Origin: Dyadobacter sp. Leaf189
GTDB lineage: Bacteria; Bacteroidota; Bacteroidia; Cytophagales; Spirosomataceae
Assembly (NCBI RefSeq): GCF_001424405.1
Contig: NZ_LMPS01000005.1
Span: forward strand, 558,001-622,000
DNA: 64,000 nucleotides
Direction of reading: 5' to 3'
Part shown: in pieces, positions 35,158 to 44,311 of the stretch
Position numbering within the stretch: position 1 is the stretch's first letter
How the letters are laid out: the number at the start of each line of letters is the position of its first letter
The notes under the pieces: model-generated
What the model was told of the DNA's origin: nothing
Database searches by the model: none
Seen by the model: the letters and a program-made list of their open reading frames with translations, nothing else
Translations under genes and position numbers: made by a program

Positions 35158-35583
35158 ATGGACACAACTTTTTTCCATTTGGCATTGACCGTCAAAAACC
35201 TGGCAAAGTTTGAAGCGTTCTACGCAAAGCATTTCGGTTTCAAACGTGCCAGAACGATCAGTCTGGGCGATGATGCTGAACTTGTTTTCCTGAAGAACGA
35301 CAAGAACGTGTACCTCGAAATATTCCCGCCGGAAGAAGAGCGGCCGGTCGCTATGTCAGAAGCAGACGGTCCGCACTATCCGGGCCTGCGCCACATTGCA
35401 TTCTCTGTGGAGGACATCGACGAAAAACTCAGGTTAATGGGTGATGATGCAGTAATCACACTCGGCCCGCTTCATTTTGACGAGGTAATCGAAGGCTGGA
35501 AGACAGTCTGGCTGAAAGATCCGGAAGGAAACATTATTGAGATTACCCAAGGGTACCGCGATCAAGAAGGCGTGGGCGCCTGA
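35158..35583 (+). CDS. VOC (glyoxalase/dioxygenase fold) protein
   Basis: A 141-residue protein from the ATG at 35158. It has two beta-alpha-beta-beta-beta units: MDTTFFHLALTVKNLAKFEA with YAKHFGFKRAR, then GLRHIAFSVEDIDEKL and VWLKDPEGNIIEITQGY. Likely metal ligands are His7, the His of GLRHIAF and the Glu of IIEIT. Members include glyoxalase I, epimerases and ring-cleaving dioxygenases. In this locus a lyase or epimerase role is plausible. Confidence 0.87.
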   Translation: MDTTFFHLALTVKNLAKFEAFYAKHFGFKRARTISLGDDAELVFLKNDKNVYLEIFPPEEERPVAMSEADGPHYPGLRHIAFSVEDIDEKLRLMGDDAVITLGPLHFDEVIEGWKTVWLKDPEGNIIEITQGYRDQEGVGA

Positions 35584-35656
35584 CCCTTCGACCGCCCGGC
35601 GGCCCGGTGCGCTCAGGGTGACAAAACGCCTTGTCACCCTGAGCGGAGTCGAAGGG
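35584..35656. repeat. palindromic intergenic repeat, type A
   Basis: An inverted pair: CCCTTCGACC...GCTCAGGGTGACAA and TTGTCACCCTGAGCGGAGTCGAAGGG, here listed by their conserved ends CCCTTCGAC and GTCACCCTGAGCG. The left arm carries an extra GC-rich insert (CGCCCGGCGGCCCGGT). Related copies occur at 40122-40317. It sits between the VOC and AGE genes and can fold into a long hairpin. Confidence 0.85.
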
Positions 35657-35710
35657 ACGAGCGACCCGCATTTTACAAAGTTATCATAAGAACACCTTAA
35701 CTATTTGAGC

Positions 35711-37534
35711 ATGAATATAGATTTCACTTTTTCAGATACCATTGCAGGTTATATCACGGGATATAATGCAGAGGAACGGTGGTTCACGTTGGAAACTTCT
35801 GACAAAAGACCATTCAAGTTAAATCTGATCCCCTCCACTTATGCGCGCAGTGTTCAGAACCTGACAGAAGGCTGGCAGGATCCGGGCGACATTACTGCAT
35901 TTCTTTCAACAAACGGACAGTATGTATTCGCTTACGGAACATTCTATCCGAATGCAGGTGAAAACGAAGCTGCATTTGAAGCACAGCAGCTGATCTTCCC
36001 TGGAAAAGAACCTAAGGTTTACCGCCACGAAGAGCAGAACTGGTGGATCACCCAGATCAGCTCCATTGCTTCCAGCTATCTGAAATGGCAGTTCGACTAC
36101 CCTAAGGAGGAGATCAACTACAAGAACTACCGCACCATGCTGCATTTGGGAGGTTCTAAAAAAGGAGATTACCTGCAGGAGACCGATACGATTTCACGGA
36201 TGGTGTACGGATTCGCATCAGCTTACCTTCTGACAGGAAAAGACGAATTCCTCGAAGGTGCAGAGCTGGGTACCGAATACCTGCGTGACCACATGCGCTT
36301 CTTCGATCAGGACGATGATCTCGTATACTGGTACCACGGCTTGAAAGTGGAAGGTCAGAAGGAGACGAAATTGCTTACTTCCGAGTTCGGTGACGATCTG
36401 GACGCGCTTCCAATGTACGAGCAGATCTACGCATTGGCAGGACCAACACAAACTTACCGCATTACGGGTGACCAGCGCATCCGCGATGATATCGACAAGA
36501 CCATTGATCTTTTCGAAAAATACTTCAAAGACCACAATGGGGAAGGTTATTTCTCTCACTTGCACCCGATCACACTGGATGCGCATGAAGAATCGCTCGC
36601 GCACAACCGGGCGCGCAAAAACTGGAACTCGGTAGGAGACCACGCGCCTGCGTACCTGATCAACCTGTACCTGGCAACAGGCGAGAAAAAGCATGCAGAC
36701 TTTCTGGAATATACTTTTGATACTATTACAAAGTATTTCCCGGATTACGAGAATAGCCCGTTCGTTCAGGAGAAGTTCTTCGAAGACTGGAGTAAAGACC
36801 AGACCTGGGGATGGCAGCAAAACCGTGCGGTAGTAGGTCACAACCTCAAAATTGCATGGAACCTGATGCGTCAGCAGTCTTTGACACCAAAAGATGAGTA
36901 CGTAGACTTCGCCAAGAAGATCGCTTCCCTGATGCCGGAAGCAGGATCAGATCAGCAGCGCGGCGGCTGGTACGATGTGGTGGAAAGAGTGAAAAAAACC
37001 GGCGGAAAGCACCAGTTTGTGTGGCACGACCGTAAAGCGTGGTGGCAGCAGGAGCAGGCGATCCTTGCTTACCTGATCATGTACGGGGTTCTGGGAGACG
37101 AAGAATATGAAAAACAAGCACGCGAAGCAGCTGCATTCTACAATGCATTCTTCCTTGATAATGACGATGGCGGTGTTTACTTCAACGTGCTTTCGAATGG
37201 AATGCCTTACCTGCTGGGTACAGAGCGTTTCAAGGGAAGCCACTCAATGAGCGCTTACCACAGTACGGAACTATGCTATCTGTCAGCGGTTTACATTAAC
37301 CTGTTGATCACAAAACAGCCTACGTACTTCTACTTCAAGCCTTATCCAAACGGCTGGCCGGACAATATCCTCCGCGTTTCACCGGATATCCTTCCTGAGG
37401 GCAGCATTTACATCAGCGAAGTGTTTATCAATGATCAGCCTTACGATAACTTCGATGCACAGGCATTGACGGTGACACTTCCGGAAACAGAGGAGCGTCT
37501 GCGGGTGAAAGTACAAATCAGTCCTAGTAAGTAA
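35711..37534 (+). CDS. AGE-family (N-acylglucosamine 2-epimerase-like) alpha/alpha barrel protein
   Basis: A 607-residue protein from the ATG at 35711, longer than classic AGE enzymes (about 400). Residues about 1-100 form a beta-rich N-terminal domain (DTIAGYITGYNAEERWFTLE). The barrel has WWITQISSIASSYLKWQFDY, TWGWQQNRAVVGHNLKIAWNL (His of the active-site group) and YHSTELCYLSAVYINLL near the end, with a final beta domain. Related enzymes epimerise or isomerise free sugars such as mannose/glucose or cellobiose. It has no signal peptide. A repeat element precedes and another follows it. Confidence 0.85.
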   Translation: MNIDFTFSDTIAGYITGYNAEERWFTLETSDKRPFKLNLIPSTYARSVQNLTEGWQDPGDITAFLSTNGQYVFAYGTFYPNAGENEAAFEAQQLIFPGKEPKVYRHEEQNWWITQISSIASSYLKWQFDYPKEEINYKNYRTMLHLGGSKKGDYLQETDTISRMVYGFASAYLLTGKDEFLEGAELGTEYLRDHMRFFDQDDDLVYWYHGLKVEGQKETKLLTSEFGDDLDALPMYEQIYALAGPTQTYRITGDQRIRDDIDKTIDLFEKYFKDHNGEGYFSHLHPITLDAHEESLAHNRARKNWNSVGDHAPAYLINLYLATGEKKHADFLEYTFDTITKYFPDYENSPFVQEKFFEDWSKDQTWGWQQNRAVVGHNLKIAWNLMRQQSLTPKDEYVDFAKKIASLMPEAGSDQQRGGWYDVVERVKKTGGKHQFVWHDRKAWWQQEQAILAYLIMYGVLGDEEYEKQAREAAAFYNAFFLDNDDGGVYFNVLSNGMPYLLGTERFKGSHSMSAYHSTELCYLSAVYINLLITKQPTYFYFKPYPNGWPDNILRVSPDILPEGSIYISEVFINDQPYDNFDAQALTVTLPETEERLRVKVQISPSK

Positions 37535-37540
37535 ATGGGT

Positions 37541-37632
37541 ATCGGCTTTCGGCTATCGGCTTTCAGACATCGGCTTTTTTGAGAATAAAAGACTTTGATT
37601 ACTGATTAACGACTGCCGAAAGCCGACAGCCA
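37541..37632. repeat. intergenic repeat, type B (TCGGCTTTCGGCTATCGGC family)
   Basis: Direct units ATCGGCTTTCGGC, TATCGGCTTTCAG and CATCGGCTTTTTT at 37541-37580 face an inverted copy, GCCGAAAGCCGACAGCC, at 37615-37631. The arms can fold into a hairpin around about 35 AT-rich bases. It lies between the AGE gene and the first STAS gene. Confidence 0.75.
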
Positions 37633-37651
37633 AAACTAACCGCTGCAAACT

Positions 37652-37990
37652 ATGAAAGTAACTATTACCGAACAGGACGATATTACGGTACTACAGGTAA
37701 CGGGTGATATTGACAGCAAGACCGCTCCCGAGTTTGAGAGAAACGCACGTGCGGCGACTGATTCAAGTAAAAAGATCGCCATTGACCTGACGGAAGTCGG
37801 ATTTATGTCGAGTGCAGGGCTGCGTGTGCTGCTGATGGTGTACAGAAACATCCGCGCCCAGAACGGGAATGTGGTACTGGTCGGTGTTTCCGAGGATATC
37901 CAGGACGTGATGTCGACTACCGGTTTTATCAACTTTTTCACGATCGTTGAAACGGTGGACGAAGCGCTTGTCATTCTTAAACAAGACTAA
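37652..37990 (+). CDS. STAS-domain anti-sigma factor antagonist
   Basis: A 112-residue STAS protein of the RsbV/SpoIIAA type. The conserved loop DLTEVGFMSSAGLRVLLMV carries the Ser pair (about residues 55-56) where the cognate kinase phosphorylates. The N-terminus EQDDITVLQVTGDIDSKTA is typical. Dephosphorylated STAS binds an anti-sigma-type ATPase. It lies 3 bases before glgX, so the regulator and the glucan enzyme share a transcript. Confidence 0.92.
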   Translation: MKVTITEQDDITVLQVTGDIDSKTAPEFERNARAATDSSKKIAIDLTEVGFMSSAGLRVLLMVYRNIRAQNGNVVLVGVSEDIQDVMSTTGFINFFTIVETVDEALVILKQD

Positions 37991-37993
37991 GCT

Positions 37994-40114
37994 ATGGCAA
38001 CAGATATCAGGATCGACTATTACCCGACCCATGAGCAGCAGGGCATTAAATTCCGGAGGGGACACGTGCTTCCTTTCGGAGCTACCATGGTGCCCAACGG
38101 GATCAATTTCAGCATCTATTCCAGTGAAGCAATCGATTGTACACTGGTTTTGTTTGAAAGAGGTGAAGCGCAGCCTTTCGCGGAGATCCGTTTTCCGGAA
38201 GAGTTCCGCACAGGTAACGTGTATTCCATGATCGTTTTTGATCTGGATTACGAGCGGCTTGAATACGGTTACAGAATGGACGGTCCGTTCAAACCCGAGG
38301 AAGGTCACCGTTTTGACAAAAACATTATACTCAGCGATCCTTACGCGAAAGCGATCGCGGGTCGTGATACCTGGCTGGCTACACCCAATTGGGACAACAT
38401 TTATCCGTATCGTTCCAGGCTTGTTTTTGAGGATTTCGACTGGGAAAATGACCACCCGCTCGAAACGCCCATTGAGGACCTGGTAATTTATGAAATGCAC
38501 GTGCGCGGGTTTACCCAGCACCCTTCATCAAATGTCAAAAATCCGGGAACATTCGCCGCGATCCGCAGTAAAATAGCCTATCTCAAAGAGTTGGGTATCA
38601 ACTGTGTGGAGCTGATGCCGATTTATGAGTTTGACGAATGGGAAAACAGCCGTGAGAACCCGGCAACCGGCGGTTTGATCGTCAATTTCTGGGGTTATAG
38701 TACTGTCAACTTCTTTTCTCCCAAAGCAGGTTATGCTGCTACCGGGAAGTTTGGAATGCAGGTGGATGAGCTGAAAACGCTGGTCAAAGAGCTGCACAAG
38801 AACGGTATCGAGGTCATGCTCGACGTGGTTTTTAACCACACAGCTGAAGGCGATCACCGGGGACACACGATTTCGTTCCGAGGAATCGACAACAAAACGT
38901 ACTACATGCTTACCCCGGAAGGTTATTACTTCAACTTCTCCGGAACCGGGAATACATTGAACTGTAACAATCCCGTGGTGCGCAACATGGTACTCGACTG
39001 TTTGCGCTACTGGGCTGCTGACTACCACATTGACGGCTTCCGTTTTGACCTCGCCGCCATTCTCGGCCGCGACCAAAACGGCGCGCCGCTAAGCAACCCG
39101 CCATTGCTCGAATCACTCGCTTACGATCCGATCCTTGCCAAATGCAAGCTCGTGGCCGAAGCCTGGGATGCAGGCGGTTTGTACCAGGTAGGGTCATTCC
39201 CGGCATACGGTCGCTGGGCTGAATGGAATGGTAAATACCGCGACGGCGTACGCAAATTCCTCAAAGGGGATGAAGGTATGATCGGCGATATTGCCCAGAG
39301 CATTCAGGGCTGGCCGGACCTGTACTACTACCGCGGCCCAACAGCAAGTATCAATTTCATCGCCTGCCACGACGGCTTCACGCTTTACGATCTTTTCGCC
39401 TATAACGAAAAGCACAACGAAGCCAATGGAGAAAATAACAACGACGGCGGCAACGACAACCATTCATGGAATTGCGGCGTAGAAGGTGAAACGGATGATC
39501 CGAACATCAATCAGCTCCGCCACAAACAGATCAAGAATGCATTATCGATCCTGATGGTAAGTCAGGGCGTACCGATGATTTTGTCAGGCGACGAAATGGG
39601 CGTTACCAAAAACGGGAACAACAATACCTACTGTCACGACAACGAACTGAACTGGGTAGACTGGGGCTTGTTGGAAAAGAATGCGGATTTGTTTAATTTT
39701 TCAAAACACATCATGCACTTCCGGAGAGCGCACCCTGTACTACGCAGCCGGACGCACTTCCAGCACCGCGACTACGTAGGAAGCGGCTATCCTGATATCA
39801 GTTTCCACGGTACACAAGCCTGGCATGCAGACTTCTCTGCATCAAGCCGCTGCCTTGCATTCATGCTCGACGGCGCGCACGCCAAAGGTGGTACTATCGT
39901 AGACGATACCATTTACGTTGCACTTAATTCCTATTGGGACGCGCTTTATTACGAGCTCCCGCAACTGCCAAACGGCCGCAGCTGGTACCTCTCCGTAAAC
40001 ACCGACATGCCCTCAGGCCAGGACATTTACGAAATAGGCAAAGAGCCAAAGCTAGACGATCAGGGAAGATTCCTGGTAGGTGGCAGGGCGACGGTGATTT
40101 TGGTTGGGAAGTGA
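37994..40114 (+). CDS. glgX: glycogen debranching enzyme (isoamylase type)
   Basis: A 706-residue GlgX/TreX enzyme. It has an N-terminal CBM48-like domain (about 20-120), then the GH13 barrel: DVVFNHTAEGD (region II-like), IDGFRFDLAAILGRD with the nucleophile Asp near 349, VAEAWDAGG with the acid Glu near 387, and FIACHDGFTLYDL. The C-terminal beta domain ends in VGGRATVILVGK. It cleaves alpha-1,6 branches in glycogen. The gene is flanked by two STAS genes, an unusual setting for a glycogen enzyme. Confidence 0.93.
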   Translation: MATDIRIDYYPTHEQQGIKFRRGHVLPFGATMVPNGINFSIYSSEAIDCTLVLFERGEAQPFAEIRFPEEFRTGNVYSMIVFDLDYERLEYGYRMDGPFKPEEGHRFDKNIILSDPYAKAIAGRDTWLATPNWDNIYPYRSRLVFEDFDWENDHPLETPIEDLVIYEMHVRGFTQHPSSNVKNPGTFAAIRSKIAYLKELGINCVELMPIYEFDEWENSRENPATGGLIVNFWGYSTVNFFSPKAGYAATGKFGMQVDELKTLVKELHKNGIEVMLDVVFNHTAEGDHRGHTISFRGIDNKTYYMLTPEGYYFNFSGTGNTLNCNNPVVRNMVLDCLRYWAADYHIDGFRFDLAAILGRDQNGAPLSNPPLLESLAYDPILAKCKLVAEAWDAGGLYQVGSFPAYGRWAEWNGKYRDGVRKFLKGDEGMIGDIAQSIQGWPDLYYYRGPTASINFIACHDGFTLYDLFAYNEKHNEANGENNNDGGNDNHSWNCGVEGETDDPNINQLRHKQIKNALSILMVSQGVPMILSGDEMGVTKNGNNNTYCHDNELNWVDWGLLEKNADLFNFSKHIMHFRRAHPVLRSRTHFQHRDYVGSGYPDISFHGTQAWHADFSASSRCLAFMLDGAHAKGGTIVDDTIYVALNSYWDALYYELPQLPNGRSWYLSVNTDMPSGQDIYEIGKEPKLDDQGRFLVGGRATVILVGK

Positions 40115-40121
40115 TAACATT

Positions 40122-40317
40122 TTGTCACCATGAGCGAAGTCCCTTTTGTCACCCTGAGCGGACCGGGCCGCCGGGCGGTCGAAGGGAAGAGCGGGTCCAT
40201 TACAACACCAGCGTCCCCACCCTTGTCACCCTGAGCGTACCGGGCCGCCGGGCAGTCAAAGGGAGGAGCGACAATGCCTTCCGGTAGTGCCCTTCGACTG
40301 CGCTCAGGGTGACAAAG
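40122..40317. repeat. cluster of type A intergenic repeats
   Basis: Four copies of the TGTCACCCTGAGCG...GTCGAAGGG unit lie between glgX and the second STAS gene: a degenerate copy at 40123-40144, full copies at 40147-40186 and 40223-40263 with the GC-rich middle (GGGCCGCCGGGC), and an inverted copy at 40290-40317 (CCCTTCGACTGCGCTCAGGG). They fill most of the 259-base gap. No gene is present there. Confidence 0.85.
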
Positions 40318-40373
40318 TCCGGAACATTACACGACATTCACATAGTTTAACAAAATTTTAAAACATCAAAAAA

Positions 40374-40694
40374 ATGGCATTTCAAATAGAATCAGTTATT
40401 GAAGATCAGGTTGCGAGGTTGACTTTGCATGGCGAGCTGGATTCGCTTTCGGCGCGTGTATTTCAAACTGAAATAGAGAAAATTGCTAACCAGCCTATTG
40501 ATTCACTCGTGCTCGATATGGAAGAGCTCGACTTTATGTCGTCTGCGGGCTTGCGCGTGTTGATTTACTCCAAACAAAAGATCGGTCCGAAACTGGCTAT
40601 CTACATCGTCAAACCACAGGAGCTGATTGTAGATACCCTGACAAAAACAGGTCTGCAGCACAGCGTGACAATTGTTGATCAATATCCAGTTTAA
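40374..40694 (+). CDS. STAS-domain anti-sigma factor antagonist
   Basis: A 106-residue STAS protein, a paralogue of the one at 37652. It keeps the phosphorylation loop DMEELDFMSSAGLRVLIYSK, starts with QIESVIEDQVARLTLHGELD, and ends with KTGLQHSVTIVDQ. It lies 11 bases before the anti-sigma-type ATPase gene, its probable kinase and binding partner. The two STAS proteins could compete for one kinase. Confidence 0.92.
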   Translation: MAFQIESVIEDQVARLTLHGELDSLSARVFQTEIEKIANQPIDSLVLDMEELDFMSSAGLRVLIYSKQKIGPKLAIYIVKPQELIVDTLTKTGLQHSVTIVDQYPV

Positions 40695-40705
40695 CAACCG
40701 AAAAA

Positions 40706-41134
40706 ATGGAGTCGAAAAGTTTTCCCGGCAATGTGGATTCGCTGGATTCATTACGGGGATATGTAGGTGAGCTTGCGGAAAAAGCGGGGCTGGCTAAAAA
40801 GCCGACTTACGCCCTCAAACTGGCAATCGATGAAATCGCGACCAACATCATCCTGTATGGATACCAGAATGCAGGGTTGGAAGCAGACTTTGATGTGCTG
40901 AGCGAGATAACCGAAAGTAAGCTGATCGTGATCCTCGAAGATATTGCCGCGCCTTTCGATCCGCTGGCCAAAGAGCTGCCCGGTTCCGACGATCTTACCA
41001 AATCCTTGGAGGAGCGCGAAATCGGCGGCCTGGGTATTTTCCTCACAATCAATGGAGTGGATGATTTTTCCTATGAGTATGTGAATGGAAAGAACCGAAA
41101 TAAGTTTGTTATGAATATAGGTGCAACCGAGTAA
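40706..41134 (+). CDS. anti-sigma-type serine kinase (HATPase, RsbW-like)
   Basis: A 142-residue GHKL ATPase of the RsbW/SpoIIAB group. The N-box is KLAIDEIATNIILYGY, the G1-like box EDIAAPFDPLA and the G2 box REIGGLGIFL. In the usual scheme it phosphorylates STAS proteins on Ser and sequesters a target, normally a sigma factor. No sigma gene is present in the window. It is tightly packed between STAS 2 (11 bases) and the nSTAND gene (2 bases). Confidence 0.92.
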   Translation: MESKSFPGNVDSLDSLRGYVGELAEKAGLAKKPTYALKLAIDEIATNIILYGYQNAGLEADFDVLSEITESKLIVILEDIAAPFDPLAKELPGSDDLTKSLEEREIGGLGIFLTINGVDDFSYEYVNGKNRNKFVMNIGATE

Positions 41135-41136
41135 GT

Positions 41137-44100
41137 ATGGTTGATAAGTCTACGCTCACGAATCCATTTCCCGGTTTAAGAAGTTACGACTATGAAGATC
41201 ACGCGCTGTTCTTCGGAAGGGATTCGCATATCCGTGAGCTGACAGGTAAATTGCTGGATGGGCGGTTTCTTGCATTAATCGGTTCATCGGGCAGCGGTAA
41301 GTCTTCGCTGATCAAGGCGGGCCTTATTCCCTCCCTGGAAGGTCAGGCGGGTGGCTCGCTTTGGAAAGTTGTAATTTTCAGACCGGGCGGTAATCCGGTC
41401 AGGAGCTTTGCGCTTGCTTTGAAAGCTGCCATGCGCACCGAAGATCCTGAATGGGACGAACGGGACCCTGCGCAGCTTGAAAAAGAGTTTTCCAAAAATC
41501 CGCAATCAGCACTTAACCTGCTTTCGACCATTCGCGATCGCAGGATTTTGCTGGTTATAGACCAGTTTGAGGAGCTTTTCAGGTACGAGCTTGCCGATGA
41601 GGACACCGGCAAAAGCAGTACTGCCGCATTTGTTCAATTGCTGCTGGCTTTGATAAACCAGCGGCAATTGCCTATTCACGCCGTGATCACCATGCGTTCG
41701 GACTACCTCGATCACTGCACGGAGTTTAACGGGTTGACAGAAGTAATCAACAGGGGCTATTACCTGTTGCCGAAAATGAACCCTGCCGAGTTGCAGCAGG
41801 TGATTGAAGGTCCGGTGAGTGCTTTTGGCGCAACCATCGAGCCCGAACTAGTAGCCACTCTGCTGCGGGAACTTGCCGAAAATCCCGACTACCTGCCCAT
41901 TCTGCAGCATGCGCTGATGCGCACCTGGGAGCGCTGGCGTAGTACCAAAGCCAATGCAGTACCCGTGTCGCGCTCGGATTATGAGGCGATCGGGACGATG
42001 CAGCAGTCCATTACCATGCACGCGGAAGAAATTTTCACCCAGCAACTGGATGAAAAACGACGGATCGCGGCAGCAAAACTTTTCAAATCGCTGATCGTGC
42101 TCGGGCCGAGTGACACTTCGTCCCTGCACCCGACCGCGTTAAAAGAAATTATCCAGATCACCGGGATACCCGACTACCTGCTCATTGATGTGATCATGGT
42201 TTTTAGGAAAAACGGCGTCTCGTTCCTGACCCCGAAACCGGGTGTTAAAATTGATCACGATTCCATTATCGACGTTTCCGTAGAGAAGATCCTGACCTTC
42301 TGGGACAGGTGCCGGAAGTGGATTGAGGAGGAACTGGAATCTGCCAAACTATACAAACAACTGAGTTATTCAGCCCTTCTCTACCAGGAAGGGCGTACTG
42401 GGTTATGGGTGAACCCGGAGCTGGCAATGGGATTGAAATGGCTGAAAGAAAGCGAGCCTACACTGGAATGGGCGCAGCGGTATGATCCGTTTTTTGAGCG
42501 CGCCATTAATTTTCTCGATTATAGTAAAAAGCAATATGAGCTTGAAGTAAGGCTCAAAGAAGACCGTCAGAAAAGGGAACTGCGGAAGGCGCGGGTATTT
42601 GCCTCGGTACTGGGGATCAGCTCGCTGGTTTCCCTGTTGTTCCTGATCGTGGCATTGGTACTCCGGACGCAGGCGCAGCAAAGTGAGAAAACGGCACTGG
42701 AAAAGGAAAGTCTGGCACTGGAAGAAAGAAAAAGAGCCGAAGACCAAACTCGCGAAGCCATTTCCCAAAAGAAAATCGCAGAGCAGCAAGGTACATTTGC
42801 CGAACTTCAGAAAGCATTGACAGAGGAGCAAAAGTCGATTGCAGTAAGAGAGCAGGAGAAGGCAGTAAAGGAAAGTATTGCAGCCAAAGCAGCCCGCCAA
42901 GTGGCTGAGGAACAGAAGGTACAGGCGGATAATGCGCGACGTGCGGCAGTTCAGTCACAAAAAGAAACCGAAGTACAAAAGGAATATGCAGTAACTGCAC
43001 AACAAGAATCGGAGCGCCAGAAAGTACTGGCGCAGCGCGCGCAAAAGGAAGCTGAAACTTCACGTAACGACGCATTGAAACAGCGCTCGAAAGCAGTTGC
43101 GCGGTTTATTGCCATTCAGTCTTTCCAAATGCCGGCCGGCGACGATCTGGCTGCATTGCTGGCATTGAAAGCTTATGATTTTAATTTGAAAAATGGCGGT
43201 GAACGTGAAAACCCGGACATTTTTAATGCATTGTCCAAAGCAGCGGGAGCGAAGGCTACGCTGATCGGGCACAATGATATTGTGCGGGTAGTGGCCGAGT
43301 CGCGGCCCGGAAACCCGACTTTTGCAAGTGCGGGCGACGATGGCGTTGTCAATCTCTGGAACTACCTCGTACCTGCCACCAGGCCCGTCACATTCCGGAA
43401 CCCGCGGCAGACTTTCAAGAGTATCCGCTCTCTCTATCTCACTCCCGACGGTAAAGCCGCATTTACAGGTTCATCAAACGGGCAGCTTGTCCGATGGGAT
43501 AATTTTGCACCCGGCAGCGCACCTACAAAAACACTGGTGGCGCACGACGGGATCATTCTTTCATTGATAAACAGGGAAGTGAACAGCAAGCCCCGCCTGA
43601 TTTCTACCAGCTCCTCGGGACAGGTGAGAATATGGGATATCAGTGACAAAAAGCTGGATATCATCAAAAACATCAGTCTGGGTGCGGAGATTTCCTGCGT
43701 GGCTGCATTGCCAGGCAGTCCGTACCTGTTTTTCGGTACGGGAACCGGTAAGATCATGCGACTGGACCTGGATAAGGCCGATGCAAAACCCACGGAATAC
43801 AATACCGGCAATATGCGCGGCAGGCTGATTTCAATGGCACTGTCGCCCGACGGTAAGCAGCTGTATTTCGGGACAAGTACGGGAATGCTTTATAATGCAA
43901 GAATGCAGGGAGACGAACCTGTGCCCAATTCGATTTCGGGAACGCAGGGAACGCACACTTCCGGGATCACCAAAATTGCATTTACCCCTGACGGAAGCCG
44001 CATTGCAACGGCCTGCTATGACTGGAAGATCCGGATCTGGAGCACGAGGGAAGATCTTTCGAAGCAGCAACCGGTGGTACTGAACGATTTCGATTACTGG

Positions 44101-44304
44101 GTGATGGATATCCGATTTACCGGCGACGGGAATAAGTTACTGGCAACCGGTGCTGACAAAACGGTCCGGGTATGGGATATCAATTCCGCGGACCTGTTTG
44201 CCGAGGTTTCCAGGAAAGTGAAAAGGGATTTGACAGAAGAAGAATGGGACCAATACATCGGCAAGGATATTCCTTACGAAAAGCTTTCCCGAAATATCAG
44301 ATAG
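41137..44304 (+). CDS. nSTAND-type NTPase with transmembrane helix, coiled coil and WD40 propeller
   Basis: A 1055-residue protein. The N-terminus NPFPGLRSYDYEDHALFFGR and Walker A GSSGSGKSSLIKAG (Lys about 55) mark the novel STAND 1 group; Walker B is LLVIDQFEELF near 135. A winged-helix-like region follows to about 420. One membrane helix lies at about 487-511 (GISSLVSLLFLIVALVL). Next comes a long Gln/Glu/Lys coiled coil (about 515-660), then a WD40 propeller (about 700-1030) with repeats ending in motifs such as KIRIWS and TVRVWD. STAND proteins act as signal-triggered switches that oligomerise. It lies 2 bases behind the RsbW-like kinase gene. Confidence 0.88.
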   Translation: MVDKSTLTNPFPGLRSYDYEDHALFFGRDSHIRELTGKLLDGRFLALIGSSGSGKSSLIKAGLIPSLEGQAGGSLWKVVIFRPGGNPVRSFALALKAAMRTEDPEWDERDPAQLEKEFSKNPQSALNLLSTIRDRRILLVIDQFEELFRYELADEDTGKSSTAAFVQLLLALINQRQLPIHAVITMRSDYLDHCTEFNGLTEVINRGYYLLPKMNPAELQQVIEGPVSAFGATIEPELVATLLRELAENPDYLPILQHALMRTWERWRSTKANAVPVSRSDYEAIGTMQQSITMHAEEIFTQQLDEKRRIAAAKLFKSLIVLGPSDTSSLHPTALKEIIQITGIPDYLLIDVIMVFRKNGVSFLTPKPGVKIDHDSIIDVSVEKILTFWDRCRKWIEEELESAKLYKQLSYSALLYQEGRTGLWVNPELAMGLKWLKESEPTLEWAQRYDPFFERAINFLDYSKKQYELEVRLKEDRQKRELRKARVFASVLGISSLVSLLFLIVALVLRTQAQQSEKTALEKESLALEERKRAEDQTREAISQKKIAEQQGTFAELQKALTEEQKSIAVREQEKAVKESIAAKAARQVAEEQKVQADNARRAAVQSQKETEVQKEYAVTAQQESERQKVLAQRAQKEAETSRNDALKQRSKAVARFIAIQSFQMPAGDDLAALLALKAYDFNLKNGGERENPDIFNALSKAAGAKATLIGHNDIVRVVAESRPGNPTFASAGDDGVVNLWNYLVPATRPVTFRNPRQTFKSIRSLYLTPDGKAAFTGSSNGQLVRWDNFAPGSAPTKTLVAHDGIILSLINREVNSKPRLISTSSSGQVRIWDISDKKLDIIKNISLGAEISCVAALPGSPYLFFGTGTGKIMRLDLDKADAKPTEYNTGNMRGRLISMALSPDGKQLYFGTSTGMLYNARMQGDEPVPNSISGTQGTHTSGITKIAFTPDGSRIATACYDWKIRIWSTREDLSKQQPVVLNDFDYWVMDIRFTGDGNKLLATGADKTVRVWDINSADLFAEVSRKVKRDLTEEEWDQYIGKDIPYEKLSRNIR

Positions 44305-44311
44305 GCACGCG

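Noticed and set aside
36218-36841. Minus-strand frame of 207 codons opposite the AGE-family gene
   Set aside because: Antisense shadow of a well-supported gene; hydrophobic residues are scattered without domain pattern.
40122-40317. CRISPR array
   Set aside because: The repeats are palindromic, irregularly spaced, in both orientations and without unique spacers of constant length; no cas genes.
41137-44304. Anti-phage defence island
   Set aside because: The nSTAND protein is the only defence-like component; its neighbours are metabolic and partner-switch genes, and no nuclease, integrase or mobile element is seen.
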